Assembly: GCF_031200575.1 (NCBI RefSeq)
Contig: NZ_CP133597.1
Coordinates: forward strand, 186,001-250,000
Direction: 5' to 3'
DNA from: Ferroplasma sp.
Lineage (GTDB): Archaea; Thermoplasmatota; Thermoplasmata; Thermoplasmatales; Thermoplasmataceae
Length of the DNA: 64,000 bases
The notes under the pieces were generated by a model. That model was not told where the DNA came from. It did no database searches and was given only the letters and a program-made list of their open reading frames with translations. A program made the position numbers and the translations under genes. The first letter of the stretch is position 1. Each line of letters starts with the position of its first letter. Shown piece by piece: positions 1 to 8,787 of the stretch.

Positions 1-2
1 AT

Positions 3-1139
3 GGGCTTGAACTAATTGCCCTGATAGCAGGTGCCCTGGGAAGTGCATTTCTAACTCCTGTTAATAATATATTCTTACTCATATTCTGGAGGTTTCTACT
101 TGGCATAGGTATAGGGGGTGATTATGCAACCAGTTCAACGATAATGACAGAATATTCCAATACAATGAACAGGGGGAAATTTGTTGGTATGGTATTTTCT
201 ATGCAGAGTTTCGGGTTGATAGCGGGGCCCCTCATATCCATGGCATTTCTCTCCAATGCGGTATCGCCCTACATAACATGGCGTCTTTTACTGGCCATAG
301 GTGCACTTCCGGCAATTATCGTAATCTATTTCAGGAGAAAAATGCCTGAACCACCCAGATATACAGCAGATGTAAGGGGTGATTATGCCCAGGCAGCTCA
401 GAATTTGAAAAATTTTACGGGCATAAAATCTGATGCAAAACAGGGGAAAACTGTAAAGGCCCCCTGGTATATTCTTTTCAAGGACAGAAAATTCCTTTTA
501 ACACTTATAGGCACAGCAGGAGCATGGTTTTTAATGGACTGGGCCTTTTATGGGAATTCTATAATGTCCAACAGCATACTTTCCTTTCTTGTTCCCGCAT
601 CGATTTCCGGCATACATGCAATTATCCTTACAAATGAATATTCTGCCATGATATTCGGTATTGCAGCTTTTCCAGGATACTGGATTGCGGCATTTACAAT
701 AGACAGGATAGGGAGAAAGCCTGTGCAGGTTGCAGGATTTGCAATGATGGCAATTTCATTCGCAACCATATCATTAGTAAGTTTCCTTACTACATATAAA
801 TTCCTGGACTATTTTCTATTAATATATGGAATAAGCTATTTCTTCATAATGTTCGGCCCCAATGTGACAACGTTTGTATATCCACCGGAGGTATTTCCCA
901 TTTCCACAAGGGGGCTTGGAACTGGCATCTCCTCTGCTGGTGGGAAAACGGGGGCATTTATAGGCACATTTGCCGACACCATCATACTATCTGTAACCGG
1001 GATTCACTTTCTCTTGGGGATACTTGCGATTATTGCATTCGCCGGGATGATAATAACAATCCTGTTGCTTCCTGAAACAAAGAGGAAAGATCTGGGAGAA
1101 ATATCCAGAGAGGGTGAATTTACAAGTACGGGAAAGTGA
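3..1139 (+). CDS. MFS transporter, phosphate-permease-like, 5' end cut by window
   Basis: An open frame runs from the window edge through the ATG at 144, so that ATG is internal and the true start lies outside. The visible 378 residues are mostly hydrophobic membrane segments. Just before position 144 lies the GIGIGGDY motif, and further on come PRYTADVRGD and a GKTGAFIG segment; all three are typical of the phosphate:H+ symporter-like branch of the major facilitator superfamily (Pho84 type). An IDRIGRKPVQ loop matches the conserved MFS cytoplasmic motif. It is an integral membrane secondary transporter; phosphate, an organic acid or a sugar are all possible substrates, and the sequence alone does not decide. 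Confidence 0.85.
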   Translation, partial: GLELIALIAGALGSAFLTPVNNIFLLIFWRFLLGIGIGGDYATSSTIMTEYSNTMNRGKFVGMVFSMQSFGLIAGPLISMAFLSNAVSPYITWRLLLAIGALPAIIVIYFRRKMPEPPRYTADVRGDYAQAAQNLKNFTGIKSDAKQGKTVKAPWYILFKDRKFLLTLIGTAGAWFLMDWAFYGNSIMSNSILSFLVPASISGIHAIILTNEYSAMIFGIAAFPGYWIAAFTIDRIGRKPVQVAGFAMMAISFATISLVSFLTTYKFLDYFLLIYGISYFFIMFGPNVTTFVYPPEVFPISTRGLGTGISSAGGKTGAFIGTFADTIILSVTGIHFLLGILAIIAFAGMIITILLLPETKRKDLGEISREGEFTSTGK

Positions 1140-1176
1140 AAAGACTTAATAATCCTTAAGCATAATCTGTAAGCAT

Positions 1177-2166
1177 ATGGAGATTATTTTTCCTGACCCG
1201 GAAAATAAATATAAGCTCAGCCATTACATAGAATCAGAGAACGGCATGGTGGAAATTGCCGGAAATCAATATAATTATAGTTCTGAAAGTCTGTCCTTAG
1301 ATACAGTTAAAGAGTTTTATTTTAAAAACAGCCTTTTTCAGGGTTTTGAGGATAAACTTTCCAGAAAAGTTGAAATGAAAATAAAGAATAAAAAAACGAA
1401 AATTATGGGAATACTCAATGCAACACCGGACTCCTTTTTTGGAGGGTCCAGAATTACCAGTACTGAAATAGTAGACCGGATGATAGATTCGAAGCCAGAT
1501 ATAATTGATATAGGCGGTGAAAGTACAAGGCCGGGTAGCTCTGAGGTTGACCCGGAAACAGAATTTAACAGGATAAAGGGTATAATTGAATATATAAAAT
1601 CAGTTTCAAATATACCGGTATCTGTGGATTCCAGGCACTATGAAACAATAAGCAGGTCAATAGCCTATGGAATCGATTACATAAACGATATATCAGGATT
1701 TGAGGATAGGCGCATGATTGATGTGGCAAGGGACAGCGGGGCAAAATGCATACTCATGCACATGAGAGGCACACCGCAGAATATGGGCCAGTTAACGCAC
1801 TATGACAATATTTTTGCAGAGATCAATATGTTTTTTTATGATAGGGCTAATTCAATGGTTAATGCAGGCATAGACCCTGATAATATCATACTGGACCCGG
1901 GAATAGGGTTTTCAAAGGATTTTGAAGGGAATATGTCTATTCTCAGATTCCCGTGGTCTTTTTTCCTTGGATTTGATACGTTATTTGGCACATCGAGGAA
2001 GGGGTTTATAGGAAAGGTAACCGGAAGCAGCATTGATGATAGAGTAGGAGGAACAGTTGCAACATCAATTTATCTTAATAACAACGGGGTTGATGTAATA
2101 AGAGTACATGATGTTTTGCCAAACAGGGATGCCATAAAGATGTACAGGTATATTAATGATTTTTGA
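1177..2166 (+). CDS. folP: Dihydropteroate synthase with N-terminal extension
   Basis: Joins a pterin pyrophosphate to p-aminobenzoate (or a related arylamine) in folate or methanopterin-type cofactor synthesis; cytosolic TIM barrel. The whole DHPS signature set is present: IMGILNATPDSF at residues 76-87, DIGGESTRPG at 111-120, HMRGTPQNM near 195-203, DPGIGFSKD near 240-248, GTSRKGFIGK near 271-280 and the terminal RVHDV pair. At 329 residues it is longer than the usual 270-280 because of an N-terminal region of about 70 residues that I do not recognise. The start codon lies in a 37-base gap after the transporter. It stands alone, ahead of the lipA operon, which has its own promoter. Confidence 0.92.
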   Translation: MEIIFPDPENKYKLSHYIESENGMVEIAGNQYNYSSESLSLDTVKEFYFKNSLFQGFEDKLSRKVEMKIKNKKTKIMGILNATPDSFFGGSRITSTEIVDRMIDSKPDIIDIGGESTRPGSSEVDPETEFNRIKGIIEYIKSVSNIPVSVDSRHYETISRSIAYGIDYINDISGFEDRRMIDVARDSGAKCILMHMRGTPQNMGQLTHYDNIFAEINMFFYDRANSMVNAGIDPDNIILDPGIGFSKDFEGNMSILRFPWSFFLGFDTLFGTSRKGFIGKVTGSSIDDRVGGTVATSIYLNNNGVDVIRVHDVLPNRDAIKMYRYINDF

Positions 2167-2219
2167 TCATGCAGTTTGCTGTGGGCAGGTCGGCAATTGT
2201 TAATGTTAATAACGTGAAG

Positions 2220-2227
2220 TTTATATA
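2220..2227 (+). promoter_or_regulatory. TATA box of the lipA-2-oxoacid dehydrogenase operon
   Basis: TTTATATA centred about 25 bases before the lipA ATG at 2249. Archaeal transcription normally starts about 24-27 bases after the TATA centre, so the operon transcript is predicted to begin at or next to the start codon, without a leader. No Shine-Dalgarno-like sequence precedes this ATG, unlike the internal genes of the operon. Confidence 0.6.
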
Positions 2228-2248
2228 TTTTCTACCAATGGATGAAAC

Positions 2249-3106
2249 ATGATGAGAGTCCCGTACAAGGTTAAACTTCCTACTGGGGAACGTTATACTT
2301 TCATAAAAAACACTCTGGCAACAAGAGACCTTTACACGGTTTGTGAGGAGGCTCACTGCCCGAACATAAGCGAGTGCTGGGAAAGTGGCACGGCAACATT
2401 CATGATACTTGGGTCCAACTGCTCGAGGGGTTGCAGGTTCTGTGCCGTGACTCACGGTGGTATGCTGCCACTGGATCCCATGGAGCCGGAAAAGGTATAC
2501 GAGTCAGCAAAACTTATGGGACTTGATTATGTTGTAATAACATCTGTTGACAGGGATGACCTCCCGGATAAAGGATCTTCAGCCTTTGCTGCTGTTGTGA
2601 ATAAGGTCAGGGAGCTTAAAATAAAAATTGAGGTTTTGATTCCGGATTTTAGTGGAAATCATGAAGATATAGATAAGATAATAAAATCAGGGCCAGATGT
2701 AATAGCACATAATATTGAAACAGTTAGAAGATTAACTCCATCAGTACGTGATCCACGTGCGGGTTATGATCAGAGCCTGGGCGTACTTAAATATATAAAG
2801 GAACATGATAAAAATGCCATAACAAAGTCGTCCATAATGATTGGCCTGGGAGAAACAGATGAAGAGGTTATAGAGGCCATGAGAGACCTGAGGGAGGCAG
2901 GAGTTGAAATACTGACTGTTGGGCAGTATCTCAGGCCAACCAAAAAACAGCTGGAGGTGGAGGAATATTCTTCCCTGGAGAGATTTAAACTCTTTGAGGA
3001 AAAAGGTTACGAAATAGGATTTTCTTTCGTTGCCTCCGGTCCACTTGTGAGGACATCTTACAGGGCAGCTGAAGGGTACATAAAAATGAGGGATAAGCAT
3101 GATTGA
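2249..3106 (+). CDS. lipA: Lipoyl synthase (radical SAM)
   Basis: Inserts two sulfur atoms into protein-bound octanoyl groups to make lipoyl groups. Both iron-sulfur clusters are visible: the auxiliary-cluster cysteines C32, C37 and C43 (CEEAHCPNISEC) and the radical SAM CxxxCxxC at C58, C62 and C65 (CSRGCRFC). The length, 285 residues, is close to that of bacterial LipA. It is the first gene of an operon with E1alpha, E1beta, E2, E3 and lipB, so the cofactor maker is co-transcribed with its substrate protein. Two ATG codons are adjacent (2249 and 2252); the first fits a leaderless transcript. Its stop overlaps the start of E1alpha by eight bases. Confidence 0.96.
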   Translation: MMRVPYKVKLPTGERYTFIKNTLATRDLYTVCEEAHCPNISECWESGTATFMILGSNCSRGCRFCAVTHGGMLPLDPMEPEKVYESAKLMGLDYVVITSVDRDDLPDKGSSAFAAVVNKVRELKIKIEVLIPDFSGNHEDIDKIIKSGPDVIAHNIETVRRLTPSVRDPRAGYDQSLGVLKYIKEHDKNAITKSSIMIGLGETDEEVIEAMRDLREAGVEILTVGQYLRPTKKQLEVEEYSSLERFKLFEEKGYEIGFSFVASGPLVRTSYRAAEGYIKMRDKHD

Positions 3107-4133
3107 GGAAACTGATATTAGTAAGGAAGGTTTGTTAACAGCATATAAAAATATTGTAATGGAGAGGCTTTTTGATAAGAAAATGCTCAATGCCAGCAGG
3201 CAGGGATTTTTACCGTTTTATATTCCACTGATGGGGCATGAGGCAATACACATTGGTCTGGGAATGGCAATAAGAGAGGAGGACTTCTTTTATCCATATT
3301 ACCGGGATTTTGGTGTCCTTCTTCAGATGGGGATTCCAGTGGATACAATACTTTCCCAGGTATTTGCAACCGCCACAGACAATGAGATAGGAAGGGATAT
3401 GCCTGATCACTTCTCCTTAAAGAAATACAATATAGGTGCAGTTATAACTCCTGTTGCAGGGCATTTAACATCAGCAACAGGGATTGCATATGCGAAGAAA
3501 TACAGGAAAGAGAAGGGGTCCGTAATAACAACATTCGGAGACGGCGCCACATCGACCCCTGATTTCCATGTTGCCATGAATTTTGCCGGAGTTTATAATT
3601 TACCTATGGTATTTTTTGTGGAAAATAATCAGTTTGCAATATCCGTTCCGACATATCCTACCAAAGATAAAGCTTTCAGCAACACTTATGAAGAAACAAG
3701 GGGGGCTATATATAAGAAGGCAGATGCATATGGATTTAGCGGGATAAGGATAGATGGCACCAATTTCATAGAGGTCTACCGTGCAACGAGAAAAGCCCTG
3801 GAAAGTGCTGAAAATCAGCCCATACTTATAGAGGCGATGAGTTACAGGATGGGACCACATTCAACAGCAGATGATCCTAATAAGTACAGAACTACAACTG
3901 TAATAGAAGGAGGTAATAAGGATCCCCTTGTTGTGAGCCAGAAATTGCTAAAGGACATGAAAATTTTAACTGATACGGATATCAGCAACATAAATGCTGA
4001 GATGGAAGAAACAACCTCACAGCTTATAGACAAATATGAAAAGGCACCGAAACCTGATAAGAGTACCATGATGGGAAACCTGTATGAGGAGGAACCGTGG
4101 TATATAAGTGAAGAAAGGAGTGATATACAATGA
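3099..4133 (+). CDS. 2-oxoacid dehydrogenase E1 component, alpha subunit
   Basis: Thiamine-diphosphate-dependent decarboxylase subunit of a pyruvate or branched-chain 2-oxoacid dehydrogenase. The ThDP/Mg2+ motif is clear: GDG at residues 147-149 followed by ENNQFA at 175-180. The loop YRMGPHSTADD near 249-259 corresponds to the region phosphorylated in eukaryotic homologues and also orders ThDP. Length (344) is typical. It overlaps lipA by eight bases and E1beta by four, so translation is probably coupled. Which 2-oxoacid is used cannot be read from sequence; the Thermoplasma acidophilum complex of this type is reported to prefer branched-chain 2-oxoacids and pyruvate (family knowledge). Confidence 0.93.
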   Translation: MIEETDISKEGLLTAYKNIVMERLFDKKMLNASRQGFLPFYIPLMGHEAIHIGLGMAIREEDFFYPYYRDFGVLLQMGIPVDTILSQVFATATDNEIGRDMPDHFSLKKYNIGAVITPVAGHLTSATGIAYAKKYRKEKGSVITTFGDGATSTPDFHVAMNFAGVYNLPMVFFVENNQFAISVPTYPTKDKAFSNTYEETRGAIYKKADAYGFSGIRIDGTNFIEVYRATRKALESAENQPILIEAMSYRMGPHSTADDPNKYRTTTVIEGGNKDPLVVSQKLLKDMKILTDTDISNINAEMEETTSQLIDKYEKAPKPDKSTMMGNLYEEEPWYISEERSDIQ

Positions 4134-5095
4134 CCCAGATGACCATGGTAAGGGCACTTAACAGTGGATTAAATAATGCAATGGAAAGAGATGATTCGAT
4201 AATACTTCTTGGAGAGGATGTTGGAACAGATGGCGGAGTTTTTAGGGTAACGGATGGCCTTCTGGCAAAATATGGAAAGGAGAGGGTTATGGATACTCCC
4301 CTGGCCGAACTTGGAATTGTAGGATTCGGAATAGGAATGTCCATGGCAGGTCTGAAGGCCATACCGGAAATCCAGTTCCAGGACTTTATCTACACTGCCA
4401 TGGATCAGATAATCAACCAGATGGCAAAACTCAGATACAGGACAAATGGGGATTACACACTTCCCATGGTGCTGAGAACACCCTATGGAGGTGGAGTTCA
4501 TGGTGGACCCTATCATTCACAGAGCGGAGAGGCGTACTTTACCCATACACAGGGGCTTACAGTTGTGACGCCATCAAATCCCTATGATGCAAAGGGATTG
4601 TTGCTTTCATCCATAGAATTGAACGACCCTGTTATATTCCTGGAGCCAAAGAGGCTTTATTATGCAGGAAAAATGGAGGTTCCTGATGATTATTATAAAA
4701 TTGATCTCAGAAAGGCCAGTGTTGTAAAGGAGGGTGATGCCCTTACCATTATAACATATGGACCATCTGTACCGCTTGTTAAAAGTACTGTAGAGAAGAA
4801 CAGTGTAAATGCAGAGATAATAGATCTAAGGACACTGAGCCCCTTCGACCTTGATACCATCATGGCCAGCGTAAAAAAAACTGGAAAGGTTCTCATAGTT
4901 CATGAGTCCCCAAAGATGTTTGGTGTTGGAGCTGAGCTTTCAGCCACAATTTCGGAGAGGGCCATTGATTACCTTGCAGCACCTATTCTCAGGGTTACAG
5001 GGCTTGATATACCGATACCCTTTGCACTGGAAGATTATTACGTGCCCAACGAGAAGAGAATAATGGCAGCAATAGAGAAACTGTTGAAATACTAA
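4130..5095 (+). CDS. 2-oxoacid dehydrogenase E1 component, beta subunit
   Basis: Partner of the alpha subunit in the alpha2-beta2 E1 decarboxylase. The N-terminal pyrimidine-binding domain contains LLGEDVG, DTPLAELGIVGFGIG and IQFQDF; the mid region GPYHSQSGEAYFTHTQG and VTPSNPYDAKGLL is characteristic of the family. The C-terminal half carries the transketolase C-like domain. Length, 321 residues, matches the family. The start overlaps the E1alpha stop in an ATGA, and GTGAT lies shortly upstream as ribosome-binding sequence. Confidence 0.94.
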   Translation: MTQMTMVRALNSGLNNAMERDDSIILLGEDVGTDGGVFRVTDGLLAKYGKERVMDTPLAELGIVGFGIGMSMAGLKAIPEIQFQDFIYTAMDQIINQMAKLRYRTNGDYTLPMVLRTPYGGGVHGGPYHSQSGEAYFTHTQGLTVVTPSNPYDAKGLLLSSIELNDPVIFLEPKRLYYAGKMEVPDDYYKIDLRKASVVKEGDALTIITYGPSVPLVKSTVEKNSVNAEIIDLRTLSPFDLDTIMASVKKTGKVLIVHESPKMFGVGAELSATISERAIDYLAAPILRVTGLDIPIPFALEDYYVPNEKRIMAAIEKLLKY

Positions 5096-5108
5096 TTTGG
5101 TGATATAA

Positions 5109-6266
5109 ATGTATACTGTTAGTTTACCTCCCATTGGGGAGGGTATTCAGGAAGGAGAAATAGTAAAGTGGAATGTGAAACCTGGTGACATGGTAAAGAA
5201 AGATGATGAGCTGGTAGAGGTAATGACGGATAAAATAACCGTTAAGATACCTTCACCTGTTGCCGGCAAGATTGTTAAAACCCTTGTCAGCGAGGGGGAA
5301 ACTGCAATGATAGGCGATGCTATCCTTGAAATTGATTCACCTGACGAGTCAAACAGCCCCGCTTCGGATAAGAATGTGGAATCTGCCCCCAAACAGGAAG
5401 TTTCCATAAGCACCGATGAAAAGATACCAAATGTTAAGGCCACTCCTGCAGTCCGTGCCTATGCAAGATCAAAAAATGTTGACCTCCTTAAGGTTAAACC
5501 CTCATCTCCAGATGGGAGGATAACCAGGGAGGATATAGATCGTTTCACATCCCAGAAGCCTGTGGAGGCTCCGAAACCACCTGCTGGTAAAGCCGGTGAG
5601 GATGAAATAATCACGCCTACAGGGATAAGAAAGATAATATTTGATAAAATGACAAAATCTAAACAGATAATACCCCATTTTACCATCACTGATTTCGTAG
5701 ACACAGGGAATATAGAAAAGGCCATAAAACAGTATACTGGAAAAAGATATCTGAGCTTTACGGCATTCTTTGTAAAGGCCGTAAGTGTTGCCTTCAGGGA
5801 TTTTCCAAAGCTGAATGCTGTTTATAATGAGAGCAATAAAACATATACAGTCAAGAAGACGTATAACATAGGTGTCGCTGTAGATTCACCTACAGGATTA
5901 ACTGTTGTGGTTGTAAGGGATGCTGCATCAAAGAGTATCTTCCAGATATCGGATGAGATAAAGGATATGGCAGAACGTGCAAGAACAGGCAAGCTGCAGC
6001 TCCAGGATGTCCAGGGATCAACATTTTCAGTAACAAATATCGGGTCCATAGGAGGTATAATGGCCACACCTATAATCAATTATCCTGAGGTTGCAATACT
6101 TGAAGTCAACTCCAGAACATCAGCCTTCGAAAATGGAGAGCTGAAGCAGGGATTATACCTCACGCTTGCATGCGACCACAGGCTTATAGACGGTGCTGAG
6201 GCCGCCCGTTTCCTGGGAAGATTAAAAGAAGTACTGGAATATCCATTATTGTATATTGGTGATTGA
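5109..6266 (+). CDS. 2-oxoacid dehydrogenase E2 (dihydrolipoamide acyltransferase)
   Basis: Core of the complex, carrying the swinging lipoyl arm. Three domains are visible. The lipoyl domain is residues 1-77 with the modified lysine at K42 (VMTDKITV). The peripheral subunit-binding domain is about 109-146 (ATPAVRAYAR ... GRITREDID). The catalytic acyltransferase domain is about 160-385 with DHRLIDG near the end, giving H357 and D361. Linkers are rich in Pro, Ala and Ser/Lys. There is a single lipoyl domain. GGTGAT at 5099-5104 precedes the ATG. The protein ends in Gly-Asp because the next gene's GGTGAT is built into its last codons. Confidence 0.96.
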   Translation: MYTVSLPPIGEGIQEGEIVKWNVKPGDMVKKDDELVEVMTDKITVKIPSPVAGKIVKTLVSEGETAMIGDAILEIDSPDESNSPASDKNVESAPKQEVSISTDEKIPNVKATPAVRAYARSKNVDLLKVKPSSPDGRITREDIDRFTSQKPVEAPKPPAGKAGEDEIITPTGIRKIIFDKMTKSKQIIPHFTITDFVDTGNIEKAIKQYTGKRYLSFTAFFVKAVSVAFRDFPKLNAVYNESNKTYTVKKTYNIGVAVDSPTGLTVVVVRDAASKSIFQISDEIKDMAERARTGKLQLQDVQGSTFSVTNIGSIGGIMATPIINYPEVAILEVNSRTSAFENGELKQGLYLTLACDHRLIDGAEAARFLGRLKEVLEYPLLYIGD

Positions 6267-7556
6267 ATGGATTTCGATGCTGCATTTATAGGGTCAGGAG
6301 CTGGTGGTTATTATTCTGCCCTGAGGCTATTAAAACATAAAAAGAAGGTCCTGATCATTGAGAAGGAAAAATTCGGTGGGGAATGCCTGAACTATGGATG
6401 CATTCCATCCAAGGCACTTATAGAACTCAGCGAGGGCATAGAATATTTAAAAGATATGCCAGGAGTTTCCTTGAATTATAGTCTTGATATGAAGGAATGG
6501 CAGAAATGGAAACAATCCGTGGTTACCAGAATAACCGGTGGTGCGGAAAAGCTATGCCTGAGCCTGGGAGCCAAAATAGTTTATGGCAAGGGTAGCATAA
6601 AGGACAGAAATACCGTCACAGTCAATGGAACAGATTATTCAGCAGAGAATATAGTCATAGATACAGGGTCTGTGCCTGTTAAAATAAAGGGAATAGACGA
6701 TGTATACTATAACAGGGAAATACTTGCCATGGAAAAGATCCCTGAACAACTTGTTATAATAGGCGGCGGTTATATAGGCGTGGAAATGGGAACTGCCTTC
6801 AGGAAACTGGGGTCCGATGTTTATATAGTTGAAATGAAGGATAGGATACTGCCTGAGATAGAGGAGGACCTTGCCAGGGAGGTTGATAAAAAACTCAGGA
6901 AACTGGGAGTTAAGATCATGACCGGCAGCAGGGTTCAGTCAGTGAAGAAAAATGGAAAGTACACTGTTGCAATAGAGGGCAGTGAGAGCATGGAAGCCGA
7001 TACAGTTCTCATGTCAGTTGGGCGTGTGGCCAATACAGCGAATACAGGAATAGAAAAGCTCGGAATCCAGATGGACGGAAAATTCATACACACTGATGGC
7101 CATAAAAGAACTAGCGTACCCAATATCTATGCAATAGGAGATGTTTCCGGAGGTCCCATGCTTGCACATAAGGCATTTTATGATGGGTATGTTGCAGCAG
7201 AGAATATACTGGGAAATGATACAGTTGTGGATTACAGGGCACTGCCATTTGTTGTGTATACAGATCCGGAGATTGCCTTTACAGGTAAGCCAGGAGCCAA
7301 ATACAACAAGGTACCGGTACTTGCAAACCCGCGATCACTGACCATGAATCAGAAGGAGGGATTCTTCAAGATTTACTATGACGATGATGGGAGCATAACA
7401 GGGGCCGGGGTTGCTGCACCAAGATCTTCTGAATCTATAACTGAGATCAGCCTCGCAGTTGAATCCGGGCTTTCCATAGATGATCTGTTCCTGACAATAC
7501 ATCCACATCCAACAGTTTCTGAGGGATTAAAGGATGCTTCTGAGAGAAATGACTAA
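6267..7556 (+). CDS. Dihydrolipoamide dehydrogenase (E3)
   Basis: FAD- and NAD-dependent enzyme that reoxidises the dihydrolipoyl groups of E2. GSGAGG at residues 9-14 binds FAD; the redox-active disulfide is C40-C45 (GGECLNYGC); a second dinucleotide fold follows with IIGGGYIGVEMG; the C-terminal HPHPTVSE supplies the catalytic His-Glu pair (H414, E419). At 429 residues it is somewhat shorter than common E3s (about 460-475). The start abuts the E2 stop, and GGTGAT at 6258-6263 lies inside the end of E2. Confidence 0.94.
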   Translation: MDFDAAFIGSGAGGYYSALRLLKHKKKVLIIEKEKFGGECLNYGCIPSKALIELSEGIEYLKDMPGVSLNYSLDMKEWQKWKQSVVTRITGGAEKLCLSLGAKIVYGKGSIKDRNTVTVNGTDYSAENIVIDTGSVPVKIKGIDDVYYNREILAMEKIPEQLVIIGGGYIGVEMGTAFRKLGSDVYIVEMKDRILPEIEEDLAREVDKKLRKLGVKIMTGSRVQSVKKNGKYTVAIEGSESMEADTVLMSVGRVANTANTGIEKLGIQMDGKFIHTDGHKRTSVPNIYAIGDVSGGPMLAHKAFYDGYVAAENILGNDTVVDYRALPFVVYTDPEIAFTGKPGAKYNKVPVLANPRSLTMNQKEGFFKIYYDDDGSITGAGVAAPRSSESITEISLAVESGLSIDDLFLTIHPHPTVSEGLKDASERND

Positions 7557-8193
7557 CTACTGGACTGACCTTGGTAAAATAAAATACAATGATGCACTTG
7601 ATTTACAGTACAGGCTGGTGAGGGCCAGGAAGGATAACCAGATTCCAGATACCGTACTGTTCCTTGAGCATTACAATGTTTATACCATCGGAAGGAAAAG
7701 TGAGCCGTCCAATTACAGCAATGTAGATGTAATAAAAACCGATCGTGGTGGGGATGTTACATACCATGGTGAAGGACAGCTCGTTGCATATTTTATTTTC
7801 GATGTACGGATAAACGGCAAAAAGGAGATCAGGAAACTGCTTGAAAATATAGAGGAGTCGTATATAGATATGCTAAAATCATATGGATACAGGGCTATGC
7901 TCTATGGAGAACCTGGAATATGGATCGATGATCATGGACAGAAAAGGAAGGTTGCGTCGCTGGGAATGGCTGTGGATGATTATGTTTCATACCATGGAAT
8001 GGCACTGAATATATCTCCAGAGGTCCTTGAGGGTTTCAGGCTTATAAATCCGTGTGGAATGAACAGTAGTGTCATATCATACGTTGATATACCCCGGGAA
8101 AAGGCCATACATTCTTTAATAGATGAATTTTCAGAGCATTTCGGAAAATTTACACAGGTGGAGAGCAGGAATATAATCAGGATTCCCTTTTAA
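7549..8193 (+). CDS. lipB: Octanoyl-[carrier protein]:protein octanoyltransferase
   Basis: Transfers octanoyl groups to the E2 lysine before LipA adds sulfur. The LipB motif is clear: RGGDVTYHGEGQL at residues 66-78, the lysine in RKVASLG (K134) and the acyl-accepting cysteine in NPCG (C169). This separates it from LplA, which lacks the cysteine. I chose the ATG at 7549 (214 residues), giving an eight-base overlap with E3 like other gene pairs here; an in-frame ATG at 7534 would add five residues. It completes an operon that encodes the whole complex plus both enzymes for endogenous lipoylation. Its 3' end overlaps the convergent adenosyltransferase gene by 17 bases. Confidence 0.93.
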   Translation: MTNYWTDLGKIKYNDALDLQYRLVRARKDNQIPDTVLFLEHYNVYTIGRKSEPSNYSNVDVIKTDRGGDVTYHGEGQLVAYFIFDVRINGKKEIRKLLENIEESYIDMLKSYGYRAMLYGEPGIWIDDHGQKRKVASLGMAVDDYVSYHGMALNISPEVLEGFRLINPCGMNSSVISYVDIPREKAIHSLIDEFSEHFGKFTQVESRNIIRIPF

Positions 8194-8710
8194 TATCCCA
8201 TATACGCTCCACTATTCCAAGACGCCTGTTTGATGCAAGTGCCTGCATAAAAAGTACTGAAGAAAGCCTGTTAAGGTATATCATGATATATTTATTCATT
8301 GGCATTTGCTTTGAGACGAATACAGAAAGTCTTTCTGTTCTCCTGGCAACGGTTCTGGCCATATGCAGCGACACTGCCTCCACGCTGCCATCAGGTATGA
8401 CAAAGAGTTTTATTTTTCCTATTTCCTTTCTATATTCAAACACCCTCTGCTCAAGCCATTTCACATCCTCCTCCTTTATGGTTCTATGCTGGCTTTCTGC
8501 AGTTAAATCCTCACCTATTACGAAAACATCATTTTGAATTTTAATCAAATCATTTTTAATATCATCCCATTTGGTATTTATCAGTGCATTTCCTATAAAT
8601 GAGTTTAATTCGTCAAGTGTGCCCTGTAAATCTACCATCGGAGAATCCTTCCCTACCCTGATTCTGAGGCCATTATCGGTTTCCCCCTGATCTCCACGCC
8701 TTGTAAACAT
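8177..8710 (-). CDS. Cob(I)alamin adenosyltransferase, PduO/MMAB type
   Basis: Transfers the adenosyl group of ATP to cob(I)alamin to form adenosylcobalamin. The N-terminal MFTRRGDQGETDNG corresponds to the ATP-binding TRxGDxG motif of the PduO family; VDLQGTLDELNSFIG and ARTVARRTERLSV are the other two family blocks. The product is a small helical protein of 177 residues, normally trimeric. It lies downstream of rpoK on the minus strand and converges on lipB. No other cobalamin gene is in the window, so the consumer enzyme must be elsewhere. Confidence 0.9.
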   Translation of the reverse strand: MFTRRGDQGETDNGLRIRVGKDSPMVDLQGTLDELNSFIGNALINTKWDDIKNDLIKIQNDVFVIGEDLTAESQHRTIKEEDVKWLEQRVFEYRKEIGKIKLFVIPDGSVEAVSLHMARTVARRTERLSVFVSKQMPMNKYIMIYLNRLSSVLFMQALASNRRLGIVERIWDIKRES

Positions 8711-8787
8711 AGGAGCAAATTCCTATTAGAGATTTAATATTTTGTTTAAAGCGTCAGCGAATTAAGCTTCAAAAATACTATAAAATT

